A DNA stretch of 64,000 nt from CAZUSO01 sp964622775 (lineage in GTDB: Bacteria; Bacteroidota; Bacteroidia; Chitinophagales; Chitinophagaceae): positions 90,828-154,827 of the forward strand of contig CAZUSO010000001.1 of the NCBI GenBank assembly GCA_964622775.1, given 5' to 3'. Below, piece after piece: positions 25,373 to 33,650 of the stretch. Position numbers and translations under genes: made by a program. Below the pieces are notes generated by a model. That model ran no database searches. It was not told the origin of the DNA and saw only the letters and a list, made by a program, of their open reading frames with translations. Numbering within the stretch: the stretch's first letter is position 1; each line of letters begins with the position of its first letter.

Positions 25373-25479
25373 GCAAAAACCGGAATATGTTCCAGAATAA
25401 TCCGATTTAGATTTATTGGGGTTGGCTTGTGATTGATGGCGGAATACCAACTGGGAAGAAGCCCTCCGCTAACACAAGG
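25373..25479. repeat. direct repeat A of the cassette-flanking element
   Basis: 107 bp matching copy B (21591-21692) in the same orientation. Here the internal inverted repeat is better: CTTGTGATTGATGGCGGA pairs, with a few unpaired bases, with TCCGCTAACACAAG. Arms with bulged bases and CTAAC/CTTGTG ends recall the folding of integron attC sites, but the attC consensus boxes are not clearly present. The two copies bracket exactly the five-gene operon. Confidence 0.75.
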
Positions 25480-26060
25480 AGACAGGCACTTCATGGGCTT
25501 TTTGCTATTTGGATGAATGTTTTGGCTGTTCGCCTTTTGGTTATTATAAATCCCTATAAAATTCCATACCCATATATCTGTTTCCATACCCATAATATCT
25601 GTTCATTTTCCGGGGTTATTTGTACTAAAAAATTAATAAATTTTAATTGTTCACTATAATTTTCTTCATTAATTAGTGAGTATATTATCGCTGATAATAG
25701 CTCCTTGTCAATAATATTGTCCGTTGTAGGCCGCTTTCAAATAACCGCTGACTCTTAAATATACAAACCTGCCTAAAATGTAAATACATTCATTCTTTTT
25801 TAAGAAATTGTTTATCATAGTAATAAGTCGTAATTCCTACTCACTTTTTTTCATCTTTTAATCCACTCTTATTCTGCTTCCGGTATTAGTGAATCACACT
25901 TCTAAGCATTAGCCGAAACAGGATTTATAGACCGGAGCAATCAATAATTATGTTGCGCCTGCACCAGCATTTTTTTAGTATTAGCTTTATTTTCTTTTGT
26001 TTTCAGAAAAAATTAAGCAGAATAGCATTCGGGTATTATGGTAAGACAAGGACATCACCT
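25480..26060. other. AT-rich gene-free stretch at the right edge of the accessory block
   Basis: About 580 bp, very AT-rich at 25600-25900, with no frame that looks like a protein and no clear hairpin. GC content rises again just before lpxB. TATCTTTA at 26061-26068 is one mismatch from the -7 consensus and is a likely lpxB promoter. Confidence 0.5.
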
Positions 26061-26076
26061 TATCTTTACGTCTGAT

Positions 26077-27174
26077 ATGAAGTATTACATCATTGCAGGC
26101 GAAGCCAGTGGAGATCTGCACGGAAGCCATCTGATAAAAAGCATACACCGGGAAGATGCCGGGGCGCAGATCCGTTGCTGGGGCGGCGATAAAATGCAGC
26201 AGGCCGGAGCTACGCTGGTAAAGCATTATCGGGATTTGGCGTTTATGGGCTTCGTAGAAGTGGCCTTGCATTTGCGCACCGTCTTCAGGAATCTGCATTT
26301 TTGTAAAGCCGACATCTTAGCATTCAAACCGGATGTGCTGGTATTGATTGACTATCCCGGATTCAACCTCCGTATCTCCGGCTGGGCTAAGCAACATGGC
26401 ATAAAGGTGGCTTACTATATTTCACCTCAGGTATGGGCCTGGAAGGAAAGCCGGGTCGAACGCATTAAGCGTAGTGTGGACAAAATGCTGGTTATCCTTC
26501 CATTTGAAAAGGATTTTTACCGGAAACATGATTATGATGTGGAATATGTAGGTCATCCGCTGACGGAAGTGGTGGAGCAGGAATTGCTAAGACCCCTGGA
26601 ACCGCTTTCGGATAAGCCGGTGATTGCCATTCTGCCGGGCAGCAGAAGCCAGGAAATAAAAGCGAAATTACCCCTAATGCTTACCGCCGTAAAACATTTT
26701 CCGGAATACCGCTTTGTCATAGCGCAGGCTCCGGGACAGGAAGATGAGTTGTACCGCCGGATTATCGGGGACAAAAGTGCCGGATTGGTCAAAAACCGGA
26801 CTTATGAACTGCTACGTCAGGCAAAGGCCGCTATGGTAACCAGCGGAACTGCTACGTTGGAAACAGCGCTTTTCGGTGTGCCCCAGGTCGTGTGTTACAA
26901 AGGTAATCCCCTCTCCTACCTGCTGGCCAAAAAACTGATTAAGGTCAAATACATTTCGCTGGTTAATCTGGTGCTGGATAAATCTTGTGTTACTGAACTG
27001 ATTCAAAACGACCTTACCGAAAATAAGCTGAAGCAGGAATTGAATGACCTTTTGCATAACCCGGAAAGGCAGGATCGCATTCAAAACCAATATACCCGAT
27101 TGTGGGAGCTTTTGGGTGAGCACAAGGCTGCTGAAACCGCCGCAAAAGAAATCACCGGTCTGGCCAGAGCCTAA
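26077..27174 (+). CDS. lpxB: lipid-A-disaccharide synthase
   Basis: Glycosyltransferase family 19 enzyme that joins UDP-2,3-diacylglucosamine and lipid X at the inner face of the cytoplasmic membrane to form the lipid A disaccharide. The start at 26077 (MKYYIIAGEASGDLHGSHL) gives 365 residues, the normal length; the ATG at 26038 lies before a probable -7 element. Family features are WGGDKMQQAGA, YYISPQVWAWKESR at about 107-120, YVGHPL and AILPGSRSQEIK near the middle, and VTSGTATLETALFG near residue 260. Outer-membrane lipopolysaccharide synthesis is implied. Confidence 0.95.
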   Translation: MKYYIIAGEASGDLHGSHLIKSIHREDAGAQIRCWGGDKMQQAGATLVKHYRDLAFMGFVEVALHLRTVFRNLHFCKADILAFKPDVLVLIDYPGFNLRISGWAKQHGIKVAYYISPQVWAWKESRVERIKRSVDKMLVILPFEKDFYRKHDYDVEYVGHPLTEVVEQELLRPLEPLSDKPVIAILPGSRSQEIKAKLPLMLTAVKHFPEYRFVIAQAPGQEDELYRRIIGDKSAGLVKNRTYELLRQAKAAMVTSGTATLETALFGVPQVVCYKGNPLSYLLAKKLIKVKYISLVNLVLDKSCVTELIQNDLTENKLKQELNDLLHNPERQDRIQNQYTRLWELLGEHKAAETAAKEITGLARA

Positions 27175-27335
27175 CCACAGCTTCTTATCAGCCTTACGGT
27201 CATCACTACGATTGCCACAAGGAAAATGATAATGGAAATACGGTTCATGCCGTGCATTAATTTGACATTTACATTTCGGGGAGTATCGGGATCGCGTTTA
27301 CACAGATACAGATATTGAAGAATTTGCCGCCACAT
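27171..27335 (-). CDS. 54-residue single-pass membrane protein (DUF6728-like)
   Basis: The ATG is at 27335 (reverse strand) and the TAG at 27171-27173. It begins MWRQILQYLYLCKRDPDTP, continues with LMHGMNRISIIIFLVAI and ends in a short basic tail (RLIRSCG). The pattern of an aromatic N-terminus, KxDP, HGxNRIS and one membrane helix matches a small Bacteroidota family I know as DUF6728. Its stop codon overlaps that of lpxB by two bases in convergent orientation. Function is unknown. The call rests on family pattern; the ATG is followed by good codon use. Confidence 0.7.
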   Translation of the reverse strand: MWRQILQYLYLCKRDPDTPRNVNVKLMHGMNRISIIIFLVAIVVMTVRLIRSCG

Positions 27336-27371
27336 TATTTTGTAAAATTACAGTTTTGAGATGATTCGGCG

Positions 27372-28535
27372 CTAATGAAAATTAATAGCATTGTTGACAT
27401 CTTCTTCAGCAATCTCCTGCTCGGAGAGTATGATCAGCCGCTCTACCACATTCCGCAGCTCGCGAATATTGCCGGTCCATTCGTGCTGCTGTAGCAGGTT
27501 TATGGCTTCCGGAGTGATGGATTTTTGCGGTTTGGAATATTCCTCACAGATGATCTTCATGAAATGTCGGGTAAGCAGTGTAATGTCGCCATCGCGGTTT
27601 CGCAAGGGCGGAACCGCGATCCGGAAAACGTGGAGCCGGTGATAGAGATCTTCGCGGAAGCGGCCGGCCACAATCTCCCTGCCCAGGTCCTTGTTCGTGG
27701 CAGCAATGAACCGGGTATTTACTTTTATCGCTTTATTGCCTCCAACACGGGTGATACAGCCTTCCTGTAAGGCATGCAGCACTTTGGCCTGAGCCGGGAG
27801 ACTCATGTCTCCAATCTCATCCAGAAACAAGGTGCCTCCGTCTGCCTGTTCAAATTTCCCGATACGTTGTTTGATTGCCGAGGTAAAGGCGCCTTTTTCA
27901 TGACCGAACAGCTCGCTTTCGATCAGGTCTCCGGGGATGGCTGCGCAGTTCACCTCTATAAAAGGCTTTTGATTCCGGGTGCTGAGCTCAAACAAGCGAT
28001 GAGCTATTAATTCTTTTCCGGTACCGTTTTCACCTGTGATGAGCACACGAGCCTCTGTCGGCGCCACCTTATTGATTAGCGATAATGTTTTTCTGATTGC
28101 CGGAGAGTTGCCGATGATCTCGTATTTCTTTGTGAACTTTTGTTGTAGCGTTTTTGCTTCATCTGTTAAACGGTTTTTATCCAGCGCATTCCGGATACCG
28201 GTTAATAACCGGTTGAGATCGGGAGGCTTGGAAATATAGTCGAAGGCTCCTTCCTTTACGGCTTTTACAGCCGTATCAATATCACCGTGTCCTGAAATAA
28301 TGATAACCGGCGTATCCGGGCAAATGGCTTTTGTCCTTGCTAATACATCCGGCTCTCTGGTCTTTGGCCGTTTTATGTCACATAGGATACAGTCGAATTT
28401 TTCTTCTTCAATTCTTTTTATGGCCGCTACGCCATCTTCGGCTTCCGTAATTTGGTAATCTTCATTTTCCAGAATTTCTCTCAGGGTTCTTCGGATGCTT
28501 TTTTCATCATCAACGATCAAAATGTGTGGATTCAT
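27372..28535 (-). CDS. NtrC-like sigma-54 response regulator lacking a DNA-binding domain
   Basis: 387 residues: a receiver domain (ILIVDDEKSIRRTLREIL, phosphoacceptor Asp in CILCDIKRPKTREPD, Lys in YISKPPD), then a sigma-54 AAA+ domain with Walker A GENGTGKE, the sigma-54-contact loop GAFTSA instead of GAFTGA, Walker B GGTLFLDEIGDMS and the arginine finger region RFREDLYHRLHVFRI. It ends at EEDVNNAINFH, directly after the AAA+ lid, with no Fis-type helix-turn-helix. It may therefore activate sigma-54 polymerase without site-specific binding, or act with a partner. No histidine kinase is adjacent. Confidence 0.9.
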   Translation of the reverse strand: MNPHILIVDDEKSIRRTLREILENEDYQITEAEDGVAAIKRIEEEKFDCILCDIKRPKTREPDVLARTKAICPDTPVIIISGHGDIDTAVKAVKEGAFDYISKPPDLNRLLTGIRNALDKNRLTDEAKTLQQKFTKKYEIIGNSPAIRKTLSLINKVAPTEARVLITGENGTGKELIAHRLFELSTRNQKPFIEVNCAAIPGDLIESELFGHEKGAFTSAIKQRIGKFEQADGGTLFLDEIGDMSLPAQAKVLHALQEGCITRVGGNKAIKVNTRFIAATNKDLGREIVAGRFREDLYHRLHVFRIAVPPLRNRDGDITLLTRHFMKIICEEYSKPQKSITPEAINLLQQHEWTGNIRELRNVVERLIILSEQEIAEEDVNNAINFH

Positions 28536-28736
28536 GGCTTATCTTTTGATTAGAAAGAAGGGTTTTGGGGTTAAGAGCCGACTTCATAAAGCCGGGCTAC
28601 CCGGTCGTTGGCCCGAGTCACAGATGTGGCGAACCTTTTCCGGATAGCTAATGCAATATACTGCCTTTTTATGAAAAAAACATATATGCTGTCCAAATGT
28701 ATGTATCAGGTCAATAGCAAGGGAGGCTGAATAGAA

Positions 28737-29840
28737 TCAATATGCGGCATTCCAGCTCCAAGGCTCGGTCTTGCTGCCGATCCCGAAGAATTTGTTCAGT
28801 TGAAAGGCCAGTCCGATTTCATTATAGGCTCCCGCAGTGGCAAAATAAGAGCGGGAATACCGTACCTGAATTTTGGAAAGATTTACCCCTACTCCAAAGG
28901 AGAATCCGGCAATCCCTTTCCGGTCGGAAGCGGCCAGTTCGCTACGATGCAGATGATTGTAAGCAGCGGTCAGGGTAACCCGGTGTGCAAGCGTAAGCTC
29001 GGCACCAAAATTCAGGTGGCGGAATAACTTATCGGCGAAATAGCTTTTTTCTTTTATTGCGGTACTGTCATCGCTGCCGAAGAAATTGTCGCTCCCCTTA
29101 TCCGAGGGGTTATTGTAACGAATATCCCATTGGTATAAATGATGCCCGGTCATGTATAAACGGATCGGCACATTTTTGAGTTGTTTACTGATTCCGATCT
29201 GCAGGTCGAAAGGCAATGGTTCTGCAGTATTATCTCGGTTGTATTTTTTCAAAGTGGCTCCCATATTTTTCCCGACAATTCCGATGGTCAGCATATTTTC
29301 AGTATCCACATAGGCTACCCCCACATCAGCCAGGAGGGCAAGAGCATTGCGATCGGCCATGTGAGAATAGGCCAGCTTAAGGGTTGCGCCATATTGCCAG
29401 TGCTGCTTGTATGTTCGTGCAGCAGAAAGATTAATCGAGAAATCGTTAGCCCGGATTTCGCCCAAAATATTTCCGAACATATCGGTCTGGTTGAATTTCC
29501 CGTAATTCAGGTATTGAATGCCCAGACCGAAAGTGGTTTTGAGCTTAGGCACCTGATATGCGTATTGCAGATTGGCGATGCTGATGCCAGCATAATAGAT
29601 ATTATATCCGACAGCCAGTTGGTTATGCATTTTAGCATTCAGCAATCCCGGATTTTGAAGCGTAAAAGCCACATCCGGATCATTGCTTGCCGGTGCAATG
29701 CCGCCTAAGGCGGAAATATGCGGACTATTGCTCATCAGCAGGTATTCAAATGCGTGCTGACCTCCGACAACCTGAGCCTGGCCGGTAAAAAACCACAGGT
29801 TCAGTACCAGGGTATATAAAAGACAGGAAATATGTTTCAT
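28737..29840 (-). CDS. porQ: type IX secretion system outer-membrane protein PorQ
   Basis: The start at 29840 (MKHISCLLYTLVLNLWFF) gives a signal peptide and about 367 residues. The mature part opens VVGGQHAFEYLLMSNSPH, then ISALGGIAPASNDPDVAF and LQNPGLL, the hallmark of PorQ. The rest alternates as an outer-membrane beta-barrel (FGLGIQYLNYGKF, YGATLKLAYSHM, FGAELTLAHRVTLTAAYNH). PorQ belongs to the T9SS attachment complex (with PorU, PorV and PorZ) that processes cargo at the cell surface. It is followed closely upstream by fabI on the same strand; porU, porV and porZ are not in the window. Confidence 0.85.
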   Translation of the reverse strand: MKHISCLLYTLVLNLWFFTGQAQVVGGQHAFEYLLMSNSPHISALGGIAPASNDPDVAFTLQNPGLLNAKMHNQLAVGYNIYYAGISIANLQYAYQVPKLKTTFGLGIQYLNYGKFNQTDMFGNILGEIRANDFSINLSAARTYKQHWQYGATLKLAYSHMADRNALALLADVGVAYVDTENMLTIGIVGKNMGATLKKYNRDNTAEPLPFDLQIGISKQLKNVPIRLYMTGHHLYQWDIRYNNPSDKGSDNFFGSDDSTAIKEKSYFADKLFRHLNFGAELTLAHRVTLTAAYNHLHRSELAASDRKGIAGFSFGVGVNLSKIQVRYSRSYFATAGAYNEIGLAFQLNKFFGIGSKTEPWSWNAAY

Positions 29841-29896
29841 CCGGATATTAGAACGGGTAAAGCCGGTTAATATTGTCAAATGTAAAGGAGCAGCAA

Positions 29897-30718
29897 CTAC
29901 TTTTCCGACACCCAGTTTTCAATAAATGCTTTGCTGACACCCGTAAACGAGAAGCCGCCATCATGAAATAGGTTTTGCATGGTAACCATCCGGGTCAGGT
30001 CGCTGAACATGGCAATGCAATAGGCTGCACAGTCGTCGGAACCTGCGTTGCCTAATGGCGCAATCTTTTCCGCATAATCAAAAAAGGCATTGAACCCTGA
30101 TACACCCGAACCTGCCGTGGTGATGGTCGGCGACTGGGAAATCGTATTAACCCGAACTTTTTTGGCAATGCCGTATTCGTAGCCAAAATTACGCGTAATG
30201 GCTTCCAGCAATGCTTTAGCATCCGCCATATCGTTATATCCCGGGAAGGTGCGCTGTGCAGCAATATAGCTCAGAGCAACCACGGAGCCCCATTCGTTAA
30301 GCGCATCCAGCTTCATGGCCGTTTGCAAAATGCGGTGCAGCGATAATGCGGAAATATCTAAGGTTTTATGAAAATTTTCGTAACTGATATCCGTATAGGG
30401 AATAGCTTTTCGTACATTGGGTGACATGCCGATGGAATGCAGCACAAAGTCCATTTTACCACCAAAATGTTCCATACTTTGACGGAAAAGGGCTTCTAAA
30501 TCTTCGGAAGACGTAGCGTCTGCAGGTATAACCGGTGCGTTGTTGCATTGAGCGCTCAGCTCTTTGATCTTACCCATACGCAGCGCAATCGGAGCGTTGG
30601 TTAATGTGATTTCGGCGCCTTCATCTACGGCGCGCTCAGCCACTTTCCAGGCAATGGATCGATCGTCTAATGCTCCGAAGATAATACCCTTCTTTCCTTT
30701 CAAAAGTTGATTTCCCAT
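29897..30718 (-). CDS. fabI: enoyl-[acyl-carrier-protein] reductase (NADH)
   Basis: Last reduction of each fatty-acid elongation cycle. The 273 residues show the SDR-like cofactor loop GALDDRSIAWKVAERAVDEG, VLHSIGMSPN, SYIAAQRTFPGYNDMADAK (Tyr and Lys seven residues apart, as in FabI) and NTISQSPTITTAGSGV near residue 200. It lies 56 bp upstream of porQ in transcription order. A near-consensus -7 element (TACTTTTA, reverse strand) sits just before the gene. FabI is the target of triclosan-type inhibitors; no resistance change can be read from the sequence. Confidence 0.94.
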   Translation of the reverse strand: MGNQLLKGKKGIIFGALDDRSIAWKVAERAVDEGAEITLTNAPIALRMGKIKELSAQCNNAPVIPADATSSEDLEALFRQSMEHFGGKMDFVLHSIGMSPNVRKAIPYTDISYENFHKTLDISALSLHRILQTAMKLDALNEWGSVVALSYIAAQRTFPGYNDMADAKALLEAITRNFGYEYGIAKKVRVNTISQSPTITTAGSGVSGFNAFFDYAEKIAPLGNAGSDDCAAYCIAMFSDLTRMVTMQNLFHDGGFSFTGVSKAFIENWVSEK

Positions 30719-30791
30719 AATGTAAGTATAACAATTTTAGTGTGTAAAAGTAACAAACTATCTATTTTTATGCACGCAAATTTTTTAAGCT

Positions 30792-30819
30792 TTGGATTTC
30801 GCCATAATATTTTACTTTG
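30792..30819 (+). promoter_or_regulatory. promoter of the flavodoxin-like gene
   Basis: TTG at 30792-30794 and TTACTTTG at 30812-30819 (one mismatch to TAnnTTTG), 17 bases apart. It lies about 105 bp before the chosen ATG at 30924 and starts inside the longer open frame, which argues against a start at 30792. Confidence 0.45.
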
Positions 30820-30923
30820 CAGCCCATTGCTCCTGTATCGTCAGCGGGCTGACATCCCGGAGGAAAAAAGAAAAAATTTCCGCAAAAAACCGCATCAATA
30901 AAACAAACAATGCACAATTACTG

Positions 30924-31844
30924 ATGAAAAAGATTCTTGTTATATACAACACGCAAACCGGACAATTAAAGAATATATTAGATCATATCCTGATGGACAT
31001 ACAGGATAAAGCCATGGTGTATTTTGCCGAGATCAGGCTGAAAAAGCCTTTCCTTTTTCCCTGGACTTCCGATGCCTTTTTTGATGTAATGCCGGAAAGT
31101 GTACTGGCTGTACCACAGGAAATAGAACCGTTACCGCAATTGAAAAACAAAGATTACGACCTGGTCATATACGGCTACCAGCCCTGGTTCCTGTCGCAGT
31201 CCGTTCCCTCCAATTCTTTCTTCCGAAGCGAATGGAAGGATGTCCTGAAAGGTAAGCCGGTAGTGACGGTTTTGGCCTGTCGCAATATGTGGCTGCGGGC
31301 ACAGGAGTCAGTAAAAAAGGAATTGAAAGGGCTGGGCGCGGATCATGTAGGCCATATCGTTTTTCAGGATGGTCATGGCAATCTGGTATCACTGCTCACG
31401 ACGCTGCGCTGGTTTTTCAAAGGGCAGAAAGAGCGCTCTAAGCGATTGCCCGAAGCTGGCGTAGTCCAAAAAGATATTGAGCATGCAAAGGTATTTGGGC
31501 CGATTATCCTCCAGCATCTTGAAAACGACTTAACCGGAGTGATGCAAAAGGGTCTGCTACAGCAAAGCGCTGTTTATATCAACCCGGCGCTGATCCTGCT
31601 GGAACGACGCGGAGCCAGCCAGTTTCCGGTATGGGCAAAGCGCGCAAGGGCGAAAGGTGAGCCGGGAGATCCGGCGCGTAAGCCGGTTTTGAAAAAATTC
31701 AAACAACTTTTACTGATCAGCATATTTGTTTTATCGCCGGTTACTTCCGCCGGCGCAACTTTAATATCCTTTCTGCGCAAAAAAAATCTGCAAAAGCAGG
31801 CGGACTATTTCAAAAGTGTAAATTACCGGGAAGGAGTAATATAG
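30924..31844 (+). CDS. flavodoxin-fold protein similar to DarA (dialkylresorcinol condensing enzyme annotation)
   Basis: From 30924 the protein has 306 residues. The N-terminus KKILVIYNTQTGQLKNIL is a flavodoxin-type FMN phosphate loop. It is followed by YDLVIYGYQPWFLSQSVPS at about residues 74-92 and PVVTVLACRNMWLRAQE at about 111-127. The C-terminus has a hydrophobic helix (LLLISIFVLSPVTSAG). These features match Bacteroidota proteins labelled DarA, but flexirubin or dialkylresorcinol genes such as the ketosynthase darB are not nearby, so the biosynthetic role is doubtful. A membrane-linked flavoprotein reductase is a safer description. Confidence 0.5.
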   Translation: MKKILVIYNTQTGQLKNILDHILMDIQDKAMVYFAEIRLKKPFLFPWTSDAFFDVMPESVLAVPQEIEPLPQLKNKDYDLVIYGYQPWFLSQSVPSNSFFRSEWKDVLKGKPVVTVLACRNMWLRAQESVKKELKGLGADHVGHIVFQDGHGNLVSLLTTLRWFFKGQKERSKRLPEAGVVQKDIEHAKVFGPIILQHLENDLTGVMQKGLLQQSAVYINPALILLERRGASQFPVWAKRARAKGEPGDPARKPVLKKFKQLLLISIFVLSPVTSAGATLISFLRKKNLQKQADYFKSVNYREGVI

Positions 31845-31897
31845 CAGAAAAATTTCGGCTTTCTTTGGCTACATTTGTTTGCAAGTTTTAATGCGAT

Positions 31898-32398
31898 ATG
31901 GATCTTCGTTACTTCAAAAGGACGGCAAAAAAAAACGCTCCGCAGCTCAAAAAATTCCTGACCAAACTGGATCGGATCGTCCCCGAAGGTTTCTCCACAA
32001 TCGTGAAGGAAGAGGATGCAAAAATGTGGGCGCACACGGACTGTACCACCTGTGCCAACTGCTGTAAAACCATGACGCCCGTTTTCACCAGGAAAGACAT
32101 TCAGCGCATATCTGCTCATTTCGGCATGTCGCCGAAGGCTTTTTTTGATAAATTGCTGAAGAAAGAAGAAGATACCGGCGACACTGTAAACCGGCTGCAA
32201 CCCTGTCCGTTTCTGGTGGATGATAAATGCAGCATTTATGCGGTACGCCCCAAAGACTGCGCCGAATTTCCGCATCATTACAAGCGTCCTTTCGATTTGT
32301 ATAATGATACTTTTATTCAGAATGTGGATAAATGTCCGGCTACCTTTCGCCTGATCAGTGCGTTGAAAAAACGGATAGAGGCAGAATATGAATGGTAG
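31898..32398 (+). CDS. YkgJ-family cysteine-cluster protein
   Basis: 166 residues. The signature is CTTCANCCKTM at about 49-59 and CPFLVDDKCSIYAVRPKDC at about 107-125, the CxxCxxCC...C(x)nC pattern of the YkgJ/UPF0153 family. It is thought to hold a metal or iron-sulfur cluster. An exact -7 element (TACATTTG, 31870-31877) lies 20 bp before the ATG, so it has its own promoter. The gene is convergent with prmA 23 bp away. Function is unknown. Confidence 0.88.
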   Translation: MDLRYFKRTAKKNAPQLKKFLTKLDRIVPEGFSTIVKEEDAKMWAHTDCTTCANCCKTMTPVFTRKDIQRISAHFGMSPKAFFDKLLKKEEDTGDTVNRLQPCPFLVDDKCSIYAVRPKDCAEFPHHYKRPFDLYNDTFIQNVDKCPATFRLISALKKRIEAEYEW

Positions 32399-32421
32399 CG
32401 GATCCCGGAAAAACCGGGGAA

Positions 32422-33243
32422 TTATTTTTGGAAATACATGGCCTCCCATTTATCCTTAGTGATGGATTTTACTAACTGAAGATGATGGTCTGCGGCTGCC
32501 TGTATAATAGCCGGTTCATCTGCTCCGGCCAGGATGCCGCTGAGGAGCAGGATGCCGCCCGGAGACAGCATTTGAGCCATTGCGGGCATATATTGCAGCA
32601 GGATGTTCCGGTTGATATTGGCCAGGATAATATCGAAACCTGTTGCGGGTACATCATCAAGTGTACCCTCCAGGACTTTTATCTTTTCCGAATGATTGTT
32701 GCTACAGTTCTCCAGCGCATTCTCATAAGACCAGGTGTCGTGATCAACAGCAACAATTTCTTCTGCTCCCAGGCGGGCAGCAAGGATGGCCAGCACGCCG
32801 GTACCCGTGCCAAAGTCTAATACTTTTTTATTCCCGAATCCGGTGTGACGCATCAGGGTAATCATCATTTGCGTGGTAGCATGATGGCCGGTTCCGAATG
32901 ACATCTTAGGTGTGATAATAATCTCATGTTGTGCACCGGTATTAGCCGGATGAAAATCTGCCCGGATATAGCAAAAATCATCTACGGAAACCGGTTCAAA
33001 ATTACGTTCCCATTCTTCGTTCCAGTTGCGTTCCTCCAGCGTTTCCATTTCGAAAGCAATATTTCGTTCCTCCGCGATTTTGTCAAGCGCTTCCCGGTCA
33101 ATGATTCCGGGGTCGCCATACACAAGAAGCGCTTCCGCGGTTTCTTCAAACCCGGAAATTCCCGGCATGTTGTAAAGCTCCGCAATAATCAATTCCTGAA
33201 GAATATTGTCGGATGTAGTAAAAATAACCTTGCTGAATGACAT
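32422..33243 (-). CDS. prmA: ribosomal protein L11 methyltransferase
   Basis: SAM-dependent enzyme that trimethylates ribosomal protein L11. The 273 residues have the N-terminal recognition domain, MSFGTGHHATTQMMI at about 114-128, the SAM site VLDFGTGTGVLAILAARLGA at about 140-159 and the catalytic-loop LANINRNILL at about 210-219 (PrmA has NPPF-like or NINxxxL forms here). Length is normal. No neighbour explains it; it is a lone gene convergent with the YkgJ gene. Confidence 0.92.
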   Translation of the reverse strand: MSFSKVIFTTSDNILQELIIAELYNMPGISGFEETAEALLVYGDPGIIDREALDKIAEERNIAFEMETLEERNWNEEWERNFEPVSVDDFCYIRADFHPANTGAQHEIIITPKMSFGTGHHATTQMMITLMRHTGFGNKKVLDFGTGTGVLAILAARLGAEEIVAVDHDTWSYENALENCSNNHSEKIKVLEGTLDDVPATGFDIILANINRNILLQYMPAMAQMLSPGGILLLSGILAGADEPAIIQAAADHHLQLVKSITKDKWEAMYFQK

Positions 33244-33650
33244 TTGTGCTTTATTAAAAAATCTGAATGGAAGATAGATTAATTATCCTTAGTATTTTAA
33301 TTGTATTTATAGACGGCAAAATGAGGACGACAGATTTTCTTATCGGGTAAAGGTCTGAAATTTTATTCTGTAAGTATGATTTGCTGTTTACGGGGCAGGA
33401 AGATTCATTTAAGTAGGAAAGCCCGAAGATGTGTAATATATGCAGCTCAGAGCCGCACCCGGGGCTGGAAAATGAGTAATCCCTCTTGTTTTGGCGTGAG
33501 TTTTTGTAGCGAAACAAAACAAAAAACCATGACAAAACACTACAAGGAGGTTAAATGTGATTTCCCTGCCTTTTGCCCTGTAATCAAAGCATCATAGCCA
33601 AAAAGGCGCTACCTTTACCAATTCTTTTGGAACAAAAAAATTTGACAGGT
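33244..33650. other. gene-free stretch before the SCO1 gene
   Basis: About 400 bp without a credible gene. CTACCTTTAC at 33609-33618 contains TACCTTTA, one mismatch from the -7 element, about 35 bp before the SCO1 start. A strong Shine-Dalgarno-like AAGGAGG at 33544-33550 precedes an ATG that is followed at once by TGA, so it is not used as a gene start. Confidence 0.4.

Noticed and set aside
21591..25479. Definite integron attC sites
   Set aside because: The fold and CTAAC/CTTGTG ends are suggestive, but the canonical RYYYAAC and GTTRRRY boxes are not clearly present and no integron integrase is in the window, so only a resemblance is claimed.
25351..25593. 80-codon reverse frame across repeat copy A
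   Set aside because: It translates the repeat element itself; a similar spurious frame crosses copy B at 21628-21837.
33544..33560. Strong ribosome-binding site AAGGAGG followed by ATG
   Set aside because: The ATG is followed at once by TGA, so no protein is encoded.
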